64,000 nt of DNA from DASXKD01 sp963703605 (GCA_963703605.1 CAVPFC010000030.1:95896-159895), one strand, 5' to 3'; positions 52,597-62,613 are shown, numbered from the stretch's first letter. Notes: generated from the sequence alone by a model not told the origin. Numbers and translations: made by a program.

Positions 52597-53988
52597 TCAT
52601 CGATCAGCGTTCATCGTTGCTGTTCCCACCCACATGACTTGCTGGCGCTCAGGCCCGGTTGAAATCATACTGATCGGCACTCCGACCTCGTGGGCGACGA
52701 ACTTGAGATACTCTTTGGCGCGCGCAGGCAGTTGCCCGTAATCCTGCAGACCGAAGGTCGGCTGCTGCCAACCCGAAAGCGTGGTGTAGCCCACTTTCAA
52801 TCGCTCCACATCCTCCACGTCGGCTGGGAAAGTGTCGAAGCGCTTTCCGTTCAGCTCGTACTCGACGCCCACCGGAATCTCAGCCAGGTGGTCCAGAATG
52901 TCGAGCTTGGTGATCACGAGTGAGCTGAGGTAATTGAGGCGCGCGCTGTAGCGGGCCAGAGGCACGTCAAACCAGCCGCAGCGCCGGGGGCGGCCCGTCA
53001 CGGCGCCATATTCGCCGCCGCGCTCGCGGATCTTGTCGGCATCTTCCCCAGAGGCCTCGGTAGGAAACGGCCCGCTGCCCACCCGGGTGGTGTAGGCTTT
53101 GGAAACGCCAATGACGGCGCCGATCCGGGTAGGTCCCACGCCCGTTCCCGTGCAGGCGCCGCCGGCCGTGGAGCTGGAGGAAGTCACGAAAGGATAGGTG
53201 CCGTGATCGAGGTCGAGCATCGTGCCTTGCGCGCCCTCAAACAGGACGCGCTGTCCACCATCAAGGGCGTTATTGAGGTACTCCGACACATCCGTGAGCC
53301 GCGGCACCATGTTCGAGGCCAAGTCGATGTAGCGTTCCATCCAGGCTCCGTCGTCGCCGGCCTCGCCACTCGAGGAAGGGAGCAGCGCCGCCGCCATGCG
53401 GTTCTTTTCGGCAACAAGCTCCTTGCATCGTTCGCGGAACAAGTCGCGATCACGCAGGTCGCAGGTCCGCAGTCCGCGGCGTGCAGCTTTGTCCTCGTAC
53501 GTGGGACCAATACCCTTGGAGGTGGTGCCGATCTTGCCGCCCACGCGCGCAGCCTCAGCCGCCCGGTCTTGGCTGCGATGGCAGGGCAAAATCAATTGCG
53601 CCCGATCGCTGATCAGGAGACGGGAGCCCACCTTCACTCCGGCGTCTTCCAGGCATTGGATCTCACGAGCCAGCGCCTCGGGGTCAATCACGACTCCATT
53701 CCCGATCACGGCGGTGCGGTCCGGACGCAGCACTCCGGTAGGAAGCAGTTGCAGGACGAACTTGCGGCCTTCAGCCACTACCGTGTGGCCCGCATTGGCA
53801 CCGCCCTGATAGCGCGCCACGATGTCGAAGTTCTGGGCCAGGGCGTCCACGACTTTGCCCTTCCCCTCATCACCCCATTGCACCCCGACCACCACGCTGG
53901 CATTCGCGTGTTGATCGGCAGCTGCGGTTACAGTCGTTGTTCGATCGCCACCCATAGGAGTGGCAGGGGTCGGGGTCGGCATGCTCAT
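52597..53988 (-). CDS. purA: Adenylosuccinate synthetase
   Basis: A 463-residue enzyme joining IMP and aspartate with GTP on the route to AMP. The N-terminal 28 residues (Thr/Pro-rich) are not conserved; the family fold starts at ASVVVGVQWGDEGKGKVVDA with the P-loop. Further motifs: ARYQGGANAGHTV, IGTTSKGIGPTYEDKAARRG, LFEGAQGTMLDLDHGTYPFV, TRVGSGPFPTE and GRPRRCGWFDV. The true start might be a few codons in. The sequence ends MWVGTATMNADR, a little shorter than usual, still within range. Confidence 0.95.
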   Translation of the reverse strand: MSMPTPTPATPMGGDRTTTVTAAADQHANASVVVGVQWGDEGKGKVVDALAQNFDIVARYQGGANAGHTVVAEGRKFVLQLLPTGVLRPDRTAVIGNGVVIDPEALAREIQCLEDAGVKVGSRLLISDRAQLILPCHRSQDRAAEAARVGGKIGTTSKGIGPTYEDKAARRGLRTCDLRDRDLFRERCKELVAEKNRMAAALLPSSSGEAGDDGAWMERYIDLASNMVPRLTDVSEYLNNALDGGQRVLFEGAQGTMLDLDHGTYPFVTSSSSTAGGACTGTGVGPTRIGAVIGVSKAYTTRVGSGPFPTEASGEDADKIRERGGEYGAVTGRPRRCGWFDVPLARYSARLNYLSSLVITKLDILDHLAEIPVGVEYELNGKRFDTFPADVEDVERLKVGYTTLSGWQQPTFGLQDYGQLPARAKEYLKFVAHEVGVPISMISTGPERQQVMWVGTATMNADR

Positions 53989-54125
53989 CCTCGCGCTGCG
54001 AATCGTCTACTCTACCTGAGTTTCGGTGTCAGGCGGGTTAAAATGCGGAGGGGCCGACCGGAAGGAGACTGGCCCTGAGGTACCGGCTCGAAAGCTTGCC
54101 CGCGCTCGGCGCTCGACCGGTGCGG

Positions 54126-54455
54126 TCAGATATGCCGGTCGAGCATCTTGATCAGCGCTTCCTTGGACTGCACGCCCATCAACTGCTCCGCAACCTCGCC
54201 GTTCTTAAACAGCAGCAGCGCCGGAATCCCGGTGATCCGGTACCGGCTGGTGACGGACATATTCTCGTCCACGTTCACCTTGCCCACTTTGGCGCGATCG
54301 GCGTACTGCTCGGCCACAGCCTCGACGGTGGGCGTAATCGCCCGGCAGGGGCCGCACCAGGTGGCCCAGAAATCAACCAGCACGGGCTTGTCTGATTTCA
54401 ACACCTGCTCTTCAAAATTCTGATCGGTAAATTCGGTCAAACCATTTCCAGCCAT
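54126..54455 (-). CDS. trxA: Thioredoxin
   Basis: ATG 54455 follows GAAGGAG by six bases; the product has 109 residues. The active site WATWCGPCRAITP lies at about residues 28-40, with the cis-Pro loop YRITGIPALLLFKNGEV. The family length is normal. It reduces disulfides in cytosolic proteins. It lies between glgA and purA, with about 290 bases before it (54,456-54,744) that hold nothing I can name. Confidence 0.95.
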   Translation of the reverse strand: MAGNGLTEFTDQNFEEQVLKSDKPVLVDFWATWCGPCRAITPTVEAVAEQYADRAKVGKVNVDENMSVTSRYRITGIPALLLFKNGEVAEQLMGVQSKEALIKMLDRHI

Positions 54456-54744
54456 TCTTTTCTCCTTCTTTACTGAGCCCCGAAACAACCGCCGGGGCGC
54501 GTCCTATCTATATTGCCTCGACTCGAGTGCCGGGCGACCCGGAATAGCCCAAACTAAAATCTGGTCCGCGGAGTTGCCAGGACCGACCCGCCCTACAAGC
54601 ATACATTGGATGCCGGTCGAAACCGTTCGACGCGGGCGGAGGGCAGTCCGCTATTATGAATTCTTTCCGAAAACTGTTCGAATCCCGCCGCCGCCCAGAT
54701 CCCTTGAATCAATGCGGTTTAGCTTGCATTCACCTGGCCCAAAC

Positions 54745-56274
54745 TTACGGCCGTGCTCCACGAGCTGAGTCGGCAGCCGCATCCTTCGTTGAGGGCTCCT
54801 CAGCCTTCTCACTTTCAATCGGTTCGGCCTCTACCGGGGAGATCGCGCGGTACAGCTCGGCGTACTCCTGAGCGGATCGCGACCAGGAGAAGTCTTTTCC
54901 CATGCCGTTGACCATGATTCTGGTCCACAGCTTCGGCCACCGAAAAGCCTCCAGCGCCCTGCCAATCGCATCCAGGAAGGCTGCACCGGTGTAATCGTAG
55001 AACTTGAAGCCGGTACCTACATTTCCGTCGAAGTTCTCGATCGTGTTTTCAAGGCCGCCTGTTCCTCTCACCACGGGCACGGTGCCGTACTTGAGGCTGT
55101 ACATCTGATTCAGCCCGCACGGTTCGTAGCGCGACGGCATCAGGAAGATGTCGGCGCCGGCTTCGATCTGGTGGGCGAGCGCATTGTCATAACCGATCTT
55201 CACCAGAAATTTGCCGGGATGTTGCTTCCCGAGGCGCGCGAAGAACTCTTCATAGTCGCGGGCGCCGGACCCTAGTACCACCACGTACAGGTCCAAGCCC
55301 GCGAGCGTTTCGGCGATCTCGGCCAACAGGTCAAATCCCTTTTGACGATCGAAGCGCGACACGATGCCGAGAACGGGCTTGCTCAAATCGGGCTGGTCCA
55401 CGCCCATGCTTTCGAGCAGCGCGCGCTTGCAGGCCTTCTTGCCACCGAGGTCCTCGGGCGTGTAGTTCGCAGCAATCAGCAGGTCAGTGGCCGGGTTCCA
55501 CGCCGAGTAATCACACCCGTTAAGAATGCCGCGCAGCTTGCCGGCATGTTTCCGAATTGCGCCTTCCATGCCGGATCCAAACTCCGGCGTCTGGATCTCT
55601 TCGGCATATTTCGGGCTGACGGTGGTCAGGTAATCGGCAAATACCAGCCCCCCTTTTAACAGGTTCACCCTGCCATAGTATTCAAGCGCGTCCATATTAA
55701 ACACGCCGTCGTCGAGGGAGATCTCTCGCAGGGTTTCGCGCGCAAACTCGGGGTGGTAAGCGAGATTGTGGATCGTGAAGACCACCCGCGTGTTGAGGTA
55801 GAAGAGATCGGGCCGGTAGTTCTGGTGCAGGTAAACCGGCACCAGGCCCGTCTGCCAATCGTGGCAGTGGACGATCTCGGGCGGAGGACCCAGGCGCTTG
55901 ACGAATTCCAGCGCGGCCAGCGAGAATCCGGCAAAACGCAGGTAGTTGTCGACATAATCCGCTCCCGTGGCCGCATCCTGATAAAGCCCGTCACGATCGA
56001 AGAATTCGGGAACATCCACGAGATAGTGGCGAACGCCGCCGATGGTGCCGCCATCCTGAATGCTCGCGAATCGGAAACCTGCTTCGAGCGGCATCGTGAT
56101 GCTGCGCCCGGCTTCAAGCGTCGGTCCGGGCGCTGTGACGCGATAGCGGGGAAGCAACACGTCAACCTGCAGGCCGAGCTCCACTAAAGCCTGCGGAAGC
56201 CCGCCAATCACGTCCGCAAGACCGCCGGTTTTGGAGAAGGGGACGCCCTCAGGCGCTACGAAAACCACCCGCAC
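54745..56274 (-). CDS. glgA: Glycogen synthase
   Basis: A 509-residue GT5 enzyme that extends glycogen from ADP-glucose. MRVVFVAPEGVPFSKTGGLA then DVIGGLPQAL carries the ADP-glucose-binding KTGGL motif at residues 15-19. Further motifs are VHCHDWQTGLVPVYLH, VFTIHNLAYHPEFARE, TTVSPKYAEEI, GIVSRFDRQKGFDLLAEI, and FLMPSRYEPCGLNQMYSLKY then GTVPVVRGTGGLENTI. A 25-residue acidic C-terminal extension is unusual but short. No other glg gene is next to it. Confidence 0.95.
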   Translation of the reverse strand: MRVVFVAPEGVPFSKTGGLADVIGGLPQALVELGLQVDVLLPRYRVTAPGPTLEAGRSITMPLEAGFRFASIQDGGTIGGVRHYLVDVPEFFDRDGLYQDAATGADYVDNYLRFAGFSLAALEFVKRLGPPPEIVHCHDWQTGLVPVYLHQNYRPDLFYLNTRVVFTIHNLAYHPEFARETLREISLDDGVFNMDALEYYGRVNLLKGGLVFADYLTTVSPKYAEEIQTPEFGSGMEGAIRKHAGKLRGILNGCDYSAWNPATDLLIAANYTPEDLGGKKACKRALLESMGVDQPDLSKPVLGIVSRFDRQKGFDLLAEIAETLAGLDLYVVVLGSGARDYEEFFARLGKQHPGKFLVKIGYDNALAHQIEAGADIFLMPSRYEPCGLNQMYSLKYGTVPVVRGTGGLENTIENFDGNVGTGFKFYDYTGAAFLDAIGRALEAFRWPKLWTRIMVNGMGKDFSWSRSAQEYAELYRAISPVEAEPIESEKAEEPSTKDAAADSARGARP

Positions 56275-56484
56275 GATTGAATCGAACCTCGATGAAGCAA
56301 TTTCAAGGGGCCACGAAGAACCAATGGCACACCGTAGAGGATAGTGCCTAGCCTGTCAAGAAGCATGCCGGAGCGATGGCCAGCCTCGGGGGGAGTGTGG
56401 TTCCGTGCAGCGGCCAGTGTCTTGCTTCCCTTTGTCCTCCACAAATCCCTTACGCTGCTCGCCTCAGGCGCTTCATGGCGTCGG

Positions 56485-57574
56485 CTACCGGCGTGCCAAC
56501 AAATAGGCTTTGATGAACGGATCGATGTCGCCGTCCAGCACCCGGTCGGTGTCGCCGATTTCAAGCTTGGTGCGAGTATCCTTTACCATGCGGTACGGAT
56601 GCAGGACATAAGATCGCACCTGGCTGCCGAAGCTGATGTCGGCCTTGGAAGCCTCCAGCTTCTCGGTTTCGGCGCGCTTCTTCTCGAGCTCGAGCTCGTA
56701 TAGTTTCGACCGCAACATCTTCATGGCCATTTCTCGATTGCGGTGCTGCGACCGTTCGTTCTGGCACTGGGCAACGGTACCCGTGGGAATGTGGATGATG
56801 CGCACTGCCGAATCGGTGGTGTTGACGTGCTGCCCGCCCGCGCCCGTAGAGCGATAGGTTTCCACCCGCAGCTCCTCGGGCTTGATGTCGATCGTAATGC
56901 TCTCGTCGATTTCGGGACTTACAAAGACGGAGGCGAAGGAAGTGTGGCGGCGCGCGGCGGAATCAAAGGGCGAGATTCGCACCAGGCGGTGCACGCCGAT
57001 CTCTGACGTCAGAAGGCCGTACGCGTATTCACCGGTCACGCTGAAGGTGGCGGACTTCAGTCCCGCCTCCTCACCGGCCTGATACTCGAGCAGCGTGAAC
57101 TTGAAGCCGCGACGCTCCGCCCAGCGCTTGTACATGCGCAGCAGCATTTCGGCCCAGTCCTGCGACTCCGTGCCGCCTGCGCCGGGATGAATTGTGACAA
57201 TGGCGTTGAGCCGATCGTTCTCGCCGCTCAGCAGTGACGCGGTCTCGAGGCGCTCCAGATGGTCCCCCAGCCGTCGCAGCTCTGCCCGGAGTTCCTGCTC
57301 GACTCCCTCGCCCTCCCGTGCCAGGTCGAAGTAGGCATCGATATCGCCCAGACGGCCCGCCAGCAGGCGGTCCTGCTCGATGGTTTCTTCCAACCTCTTG
57401 CGCTGGGCAAGAAGCTTTTGAGCGGGTTCCGGATTCTCCCAAAAACCTTGCCGGCCGATCTCACCGTTGCTGGCTTCGAGTTCGCGAACGCGGGCCGGAG
57501 CGTCAAAGAAAACTCCGCAGCTCATCGGCACGTTGCCGCAGATTGGTATATTCGCGTTCCAGTTCTTCAATCAC
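56485..57574 (-). CDS. prfB: Peptide chain release factor 2, with programmed +1 frameshift
   Basis: RF2 recognises UGA and UAA stops. Translation starts at GTG 57574 (GGAGACA upstream) and reads VIEELEREYTNLRQRADELR then SFL to an in-frame TGA at 57505-57503 (codon 24). After slipping +1 on CTTTGAC it continues DAPARVRELEASNGE to the stop at 56485. The product is about 362 residues. The stop-codon recognition region and catalytic loop are visible (RISPFDSAARRHTSFASVFV; STGAGGQHVNTTDSAVRI with GGQ). The shift is the widespread autoregulatory mechanism in which low RF2 favours frameshifting. Confidence 0.95.
57502..57508 (-). promoter_or_regulatory. prfB programmed frameshift site
   Basis: On the minus strand CTT-TGA-C, the canonical RF2 slippery heptamer, with GGAG as internal ribosome-pairing element four bases before it. 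Zero-frame stop is TGA (57503-57505). Confidence 0.93.
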
Positions 57575-57696
57575 AACTGTCTCCTTTGGCCGGACTATGT
57601 AATCTTGGCCGTAGCCCTCAGCCGCTTGCCTTCAGCGATCACTGCGGAATGCCTCCGACGAGCCGGCGCCTGCTTGTGACTCTTATTCTCGACTGC

Positions 57697-59235
57697 CTAC
57701 TGCCGGCCGCCGGCTTCCTTCTGCCCTCCCGACATCCTGACCCGAACCGCCACTCCAACCCCTGAAACTGCCAGGCAAAAGCCGGCAAAAACGTCGCCGA
57801 GCGTGTGGTAGGAGGTCTCGGCGGACTCGTAGTCGAAGTGCACGGCGAGGGCAGCCTGGGTGCGCGCCGGCAGAGTTTGGAGAACGCGCCCGTACGGGTC
57901 GATGACGGAAGTCACGCCGTCGTTGGTCGCGCGCAGCAGATACCGGCGGTTCTCGATCGCCCGAATACGGGCCATCTCCTGGCTTTGATAGCGGGCCGAG
58001 GTATCGCCGTACCAGCCGTCATCCGAGATGTTGACCATCACGCTCGGGCCGGACGGTGTGACACGGCGCACGAGCTGCGGAAAAATCTCCTCATAGCAGA
58101 TCGAAAACCCTATTCTGCCCAGCTGCATGGCAGCGAAAGCGTAGTTCGAGCCCGGTACGTAGTTTCCAGCTTCCGCCGTGATCTTTCCGACCCAGTGATC
58201 GAGCCAGGTAGGCACGTATTCGCCGAAAGGCACCAGGTGAATCTTATCATATTGAAAAGTGAGGTTTCCCGCCGGGTCGAGCATGTCCGCGCTGTTCAAT
58301 GGCCGGGATGTGCCGCCACCGAGAAAATTCACAGTGCCGAACACCAGGTACGCGTGGGCCTGCCGCGCCAAGTCCTGCATCGCGCTACGGAAGATCGGAT
58401 CGCGCCCATAGAAAAAGGGGGCCGAGTTCTCTGACCAGATGATCAGAGGTGGTTGCGAGCCTGGGACCGACTCGCGCAAAGTTTTCAGCGTCAAATCCGC
58501 GAGCTGATGAAGAGGCGCAGGCTTCAGCCACGGAGCCCACTGGTCCGCGGCTTCGTTGAGAGGAATATTGGGCTGAAGCAGGATCGCCAGCTGGTGGCCC
58601 TGCCGGGGCGGCGGCGGCCGGAACCAGCGATTGTAGCCGAGGAGCACCGCGGCCCAGAAAACTACAACCAATGAAGCTCGACGCCGGAATCCGGGCTTCG
58701 CGAGCACGGCCCCAGCCACCAAAATCGAGGTGGAAAACGCGATGAAAGAAAGTCCATAGACGCCGATAACAGCGGCGAACTGCCGCAGGCCGTCCGGCTG
58801 AACCGCGTAGCCCAACAGATTCCAGGGAAATCCGCCGAAATAACCGTACGTCTGGGCGAGCTCCATCGTGACCCAAAGAAACGGACTGAGGAGCAAAGCC
58901 AATGTGTAGGACCGGCGGGCCATCCACGCAATCGTCAACGCAAACAAGCCCCAATAGCTGGAGTCAACGATGAGGAACAGCACCATCACGGCCAGCGCGG
59001 CAGGGCGCGCCACGTGACCATAGTTCTCCATCACGAAATCAAACCAATAGACGCTGAGCGCGAGAAACACCGCGCCGCTGAGCGCTCCCAGCAAGTAAGC
59101 ATGCTTCAGCCGCCGCTCGTGAATCGCCGCCAGCAGCAAGGGAAGCGGAGCAATCCAGACGAGCTGGTACAGGTTAAAGCGCGGAAAACAGGCGGCCAGA
59201 AGCAAGCCCGACAGGAGGCTAGCCGTGTAGCGCAC
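57697..59235 (-). CDS. lnt: Apolipoprotein N-acyltransferase
   Basis: A 512-residue inner-membrane enzyme adding the third acyl chain to lipoproteins. Six to seven helices occupy residues 1-215. The nitrilase domain carries the Glu-Lys-Cys triad: LIIWSENSAPFF (Glu), FQYDKIHLVPFGEYVP (Lys) and GFSICYEEIFPQ (Cys). ISDDGWYGDTSARYQSQEMA and RRYLLRATNDGVTSVIDPYG are also family hallmarks. A final helix lies at about 478-498. Located 122 bases before prfB on the same strand. Confidence 0.94.
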   Translation of the reverse strand: MRYTASLLSGLLLAACFPRFNLYQLVWIAPLPLLLAAIHERRLKHAYLLGALSGAVFLALSVYWFDFVMENYGHVARPAALAVMVLFLIVDSSYWGLFALTIAWMARRSYTLALLLSPFLWVTMELAQTYGYFGGFPWNLLGYAVQPDGLRQFAAVIGVYGLSFIAFSTSILVAGAVLAKPGFRRRASLVVVFWAAVLLGYNRWFRPPPPRQGHQLAILLQPNIPLNEAADQWAPWLKPAPLHQLADLTLKTLRESVPGSQPPLIIWSENSAPFFYGRDPIFRSAMQDLARQAHAYLVFGTVNFLGGGTSRPLNSADMLDPAGNLTFQYDKIHLVPFGEYVPTWLDHWVGKITAEAGNYVPGSNYAFAAMQLGRIGFSICYEEIFPQLVRRVTPSGPSVMVNISDDGWYGDTSARYQSQEMARIRAIENRRYLLRATNDGVTSVIDPYGRVLQTLPARTQAALAVHFDYESAETSYHTLGDVFAGFCLAVSGVGVAVRVRMSGGQKEAGGRQ

Positions 59236-59321
59236 GGCGGGAAAGCGAAAAAGTTGAAGCGGTCTGCGGTTGGAGCCTGCCTGGGGGACGCCGGGCGCCG
59301 GAGCTTGCGCGGGCTGTTCGG

Positions 59322-59957
59322 TTAGCGGATGAACGGTTTAAATCCCTCGGCGGTAAGTTCTTTGCGTACCCGCTCCGCCTGCGTGCGGCTCTTATATGGA
59401 CCGGCGACCACCCGGTAGAAGCTGTCTTTGGCTTTGGCTTGCGCCGGGCTGAGGACCAGGGCGGGATAGTTCTTGGATTTCAACACGCCGACCACGTTGG
59501 CGGCGTCCTGGCGGTTGGTAACGGCAGCCACCTGGACCAGCAGGCCGGACGGAACGCGCGAGGCGATCGTGGAGTCGAGCGCCTCGTCCTCCGCCGCCGG
59601 ATCGGGCCTCGCCTCCCGACCGACGGGGGCAGCCGGCACCCGCGCACTCGCCGCCGTACTCGATCGATCCGGAGATGAATCCGATTGGGCCGGTTGTGAA
59701 GGAGAAGCGGAGGGGCTAGCCGCACTCGTCCCGCGAGGCTCCTCACTCGCGCCCGGCGGCGAGGACTCGGGCGCATTCACCTCCGAGGGAGCGTCGGAGG
59801 GGGCCGGTACCTGCTCTGTTGCGAGCGCAGTCGCCGGATGCCCCTGCCGGTAGCCCAGAAAAAAACCCAACGAAAAGAACACCGCGCAGAGCACCACTAC
59901 CGCAAGAAACGCGCCTAAGAGCGACCCGGTCGGAATGCCTTGCTCCTGTTTCATCAC
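59322..59957 (-). CDS. SPOR-domain membrane protein
   Basis: A 211-residue bitopic protein with a membrane helix at residues 14-36 (GAFLAVVVLCAVFFSLGFFL), a Pro/Ser/Ala-rich linker, and a C-terminal SPOR domain (about 138-211: LLVQVAAVTNRQDAANVVGV, YRVVAGPYKSRTQAERVRKE). SPOR domains bind denuded septal peptidoglycan, so a role in division or envelope maintenance is likely. Its start abuts the slipin stop without a gap, indicating co-transcription. Confidence 0.9.
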   Translation of the reverse strand: MMKQEQGIPTGSLLGAFLAVVVLCAVFFSLGFFLGYRQGHPATALATEQVPAPSDAPSEVNAPESSPPGASEEPRGTSAASPSASPSQPAQSDSSPDRSSTAASARVPAAPVGREARPDPAAEDEALDSTIASRVPSGLLVQVAAVTNRQDAANVVGVLKSKNYPALVLSPAQAKAKDSFYRVVAGPYKSRTQAERVRKELTAEGFKPFIR

Positions 59958-60758
59958 CTATTCACCTGGCACGGGCGCTTTCGCGGACAGCACCTTGCCG
60001 GCAAGCCCCGCCAGCAGATCCACGGGGAGCGGGAACACGATAGTGGTGTTCTTCTCCGCACCGATTTCCACGAGCGTTTGAAGATAGCGCAAGGTGATCG
60101 TGACCGGTTCCCGCGCGATCAGGGACGCCGCCTGCGAGAGCTTTTCGGCGGCCTGGAACTCGGCGTCGGCAGCGATGATCTTGGCCCGGCGTTCACGCTC
60201 AGCCTCAGCTTGCTTGGCGATGGCTCGTTGCATGTCCTGCGGCAGATCCACTTGCTTAACCTGTACCTGGGTTACCTTGATACCCCAAGGCTCAGTGTGC
60301 TCATCCAGAATGCCGGCCAGGCGTGCGTTCAGCTTCTCGCGCTGGGCAAGCAGGTCATCGAGCTCGACCTCTCCAAGCACTGAGCGCAGACCGGTCTGCG
60401 CCGCCTGTTCCACAGCATAACGGTAGTTCTCCACTTCGATGATCGCCTGCGTAGCGTTGATGACTCGGAAGTAGACCACCGCGCTCACCTTCAACGACAC
60501 GTTGTCGCGCGTGATGACATCCTGCGGCGGAATGTCCCAAGTGATGGTGCGCAGCGACACTTTGACGATCTTGTCGATGGGCCAGAAAATGAGGATCACT
60601 CCCGGACCCTTGTCGCGCGCGAGCACCCTGCCCAGGCGGAACACGACTGCGCGTTCATACTCGCGCAGGATGTTCAGGCACTTGATAACCCAGATCAAGA
60701 AAACGAAAATTACGACCAGCAGAAAAGGTGAAAACCCTACAGTAGTGTTCGGTTCCAT
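59958..60758 (-). CDS. Slipin / stomatin-like SPFH protein
   Basis: A 266-residue SPFH-domain protein with one N-terminal membrane helix (PFLLVVIFVFLIWVIKCLN) and the stomatin core YERAVVFRLGRVLARDKGPG, DIPPQDVITRDNVSLKVSAV, RYAVEQAAQTGLRSVLGEVE and the coiled-coil RAIAKQAEAERERRAKIIAA. It pairs with the NfeD-type protease gene upstream on the same strand, the classic bacterial slipin/NfeD partnership in membrane microdomains. The two genes are separated by 260 bases of repeat-like spacer, which is longer than usual. Confidence 0.94.
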   Translation of the reverse strand: MEPNTTVGFSPFLLVVIFVFLIWVIKCLNILREYERAVVFRLGRVLARDKGPGVILIFWPIDKIVKVSLRTITWDIPPQDVITRDNVSLKVSAVVYFRVINATQAIIEVENYRYAVEQAAQTGLRSVLGEVELDDLLAQREKLNARLAGILDEHTEPWGIKVTQVQVKQVDLPQDMQRAIAKQAEAERERRAKIIAADAEFQAAEKLSQAASLIAREPVTITLRYLQTLVEIGAEKNTTIVFPLPVDLLAGLAGKVLSAKAPVPGE

Positions 60759-61018
60759 GTTTACCCCCGGCCCTTCAGATTGACGATTAACGATTGATGA
60801 TCGACGATCAAAAGACGCGCGCCTGTCAGTCTAGCACCGGCGACGCCTAACTCCTGTAACGGTCATTCCAAGGAGCCGTCGGCGACGAGGAAACTGCTGG
60901 TTTTCTTCATTTCAGAGCGGGATTCCTCGCCGGGCTCGGAATGACACGGTTTGAGAGTTCCCGAGACCGCTGGTCCAGTTCTAACAATCGCCACGATCTT
61001 CAATCGTCAATCGACCGT
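60759..61018. repeat. Degenerate ATTGACGATT-type spacer
   Basis: The interval between nfeD-type and slipin genes contains GATTGACGATTAACGATTGA, GATCGACGATCAAAAG and, near 61,000, CAATCGTCAATCGACCGTTC. It also holds a stretch (60,880-60,960) with no recognisable content. Related spacers lie at 43,370 and 52,488. Confidence 0.6.
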
Positions 61019-62425
61019 TCAATCCTTGCGCTCCGGTTCGACCACCAGCCTTAAGCCTTCGATCTCCCGCACCCGAACCCGGCTGCCAAGCGGGAGAGGC
61101 TGGGCGGCGCGCGCCTCCCAAATCTCGCCATGTACGAAAACCTTGCCTTCAGGCGAGAGATCAGTTCGGGCGATGCCCGCTTGACCGATCATACCTTGCT
61201 CGCCCGTGATTGCCTTGTTGCGCCGCGCGATAAGCGCCACGCGCAGCAGAATCACGCTGATGATGGCCACCGGCAGCGCCACGCTGAACGCGGTTCCCAG
61301 GCGAATCCCAGCCCCCGGCAGCGGGCTCTGAACCAGGATCAGCGCGCCCACGACCATGGCAAGGATGCCCCCGGCCACGAGGACTCCGTGCGAATTCGCC
61401 TTGACCTCAAGGCCAAACATCACCAGCGCCAGGGCAATCAGAGCCACACCGGCGTAGTTGATGGGCAGCAAGTGAAAGGCATAGAGCGCCAGCACCATGG
61501 CCAACGCGCCGGCGACTCCCGGCAGAACCATGCCCGGATGCGTGAATTCCACGTAAAGGCACAAGGCTCCGAGAGCGCCCAAGATGAAGGCGATGTTGGG
61601 ATCGGCGGTGCGAGCCAGGAATCGCTCACGAGTGGTCATCGCGTAGGTCTCAAGGCTCGCGCCGGCCAGATGCAAGACGGCGCTGCCGCCGTCGAATCGC
61701 GAGATGGTGCGCCCATCAAGTGACTTGAGAAGGTCCTGGGGTGAACTAGCGACGAGATCGATCAGATGGTTATCGAGCGCTTCCTTTTCCGTGAACGAAC
61801 GGCTTTGGCGCACGCCCTCCTCGGCAAACTGGGCGTTGCGTCCACGCTTTCCGGCGATCGACCGGATGTAGGCGGCGGCGTCATTCTCGATCTTGGCTTC
61901 CATCGTCTTGCCGATATCGGGATTGCCCATTATCACGGGGTGAGCGGCGCCGGTATTCGTGCCCGGGGCCATGGCGGCCACGTCACCCGACAACAGAAGG
62001 AAGAATCCGGCCGAGGCCGCGCGGCTGCCGCTCGGAGCCACATAAGTGATCACCGGAACGCGCGACTCAATGATCGCGCGTATGATCTCGCGCATCGACG
62101 TGTCGAGACCGCCGGGCGTGCTGAGTTCGAGCAGCACCGCCGAGGCGTGCCGCTCGTTCGCTGCGCGAATGCCGCCTTCGACGTATTCTGCCGTGACAGG
62201 CTCGATGGTGTCATCAAGCGAGATTACGACCACGTCCGGATGATTGGGAACGACGGGCCCTTGGGCGGCAAATGACGCGAGCGCATAGAAGGCGGCACCT
62301 GCCAGCAGGGCCACAGCGATTCGGGAGCTGTGGGCGGCAGCAACCGGAGGAGGGCGAGGCGGCTCTGCTTCTCGCGCGTTCAGGTTCCTGTGTCTGGTTC
62401 CCGATCTGAGAGGCATATAGCCCAA
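61019..62425 (-). CDS. nfeD: NfeD-type membrane serine protease
   Basis: A 468-residue long-form NfeD. After an N-terminal anchor (about residues 36-54) the ClpP-like domain shows ELSTPGGLDTSMREIIRAII, YVAPSGSRAASAGFFLLLSG (catalytic Ser region), MAPGTNTGAAHPV and a Lys in the NDAAAYIRSIAGKRGRN region. Four to five helices follow (about 255-400) and an OB-fold C-terminal domain (GEQGMIGQAGIARTDLSPEG, VRVREIEGLRLVVEP). The partner slipin is the known substrate class in archaeal homologues. ATG 62416 is a possible alternative start. Confidence 0.93.
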   Translation of the reverse strand: MGYMPLRSGTRHRNLNAREAEPPRPPPVAAAHSSRIAVALLAGAAFYALASFAAQGPVVPNHPDVVVISLDDTIEPVTAEYVEGGIRAANERHASAVLLELSTPGGLDTSMREIIRAIIESRVPVITYVAPSGSRAASAGFFLLLSGDVAAMAPGTNTGAAHPVIMGNPDIGKTMEAKIENDAAAYIRSIAGKRGRNAQFAEEGVRQSRSFTEKEALDNHLIDLVASSPQDLLKSLDGRTISRFDGGSAVLHLAGASLETYAMTTRERFLARTADPNIAFILGALGALCLYVEFTHPGMVLPGVAGALAMVLALYAFHLLPINYAGVALIALALVMFGLEVKANSHGVLVAGGILAMVVGALILVQSPLPGAGIRLGTAFSVALPVAIISVILLRVALIARRNKAITGEQGMIGQAGIARTDLSPEGKVFVHGEIWEARAAQPLPLGSRVRVREIEGLRLVVEPERKD

Positions 62426-62481
62426 CTTCCAATTCAGGAGCGTGTGGCGGGCACGCGCCTCGCCGGCATCCGATTCCCGTT

Positions 62482-62605
62482 CTAAGGTGTGGACCTTCCC
62501 GCGCCCGAACGTTTGCGAGCGTCATCCACAAGCCGCAGAGCCTCGGCGCTTCCTGGCTGCAACTGAAGCGCCGCGCGACCTTGTTCCAAAGCCAGCGAAG
62601 CCTGG
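62482..62605 (-). CDS. TPR-type protein, C-terminal fragment (5' part lost at junction)
   Basis: About 40 codons, NQASLALEQGRAALQLQPGS then AEALRLVDDARKRSGAGRST, ending at a stop at 62482. This is the pattern of a tetratricopeptide repeat helix pair. The frame stays open further to 62880, but that portion is antisense to alphaproteobacterial ftsK, so the gene is cut at about 62,605. It precedes the NfeD-type gene on the same strand. Confidence 0.65.
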
Positions 62606-62613
62606 TTCATGGA

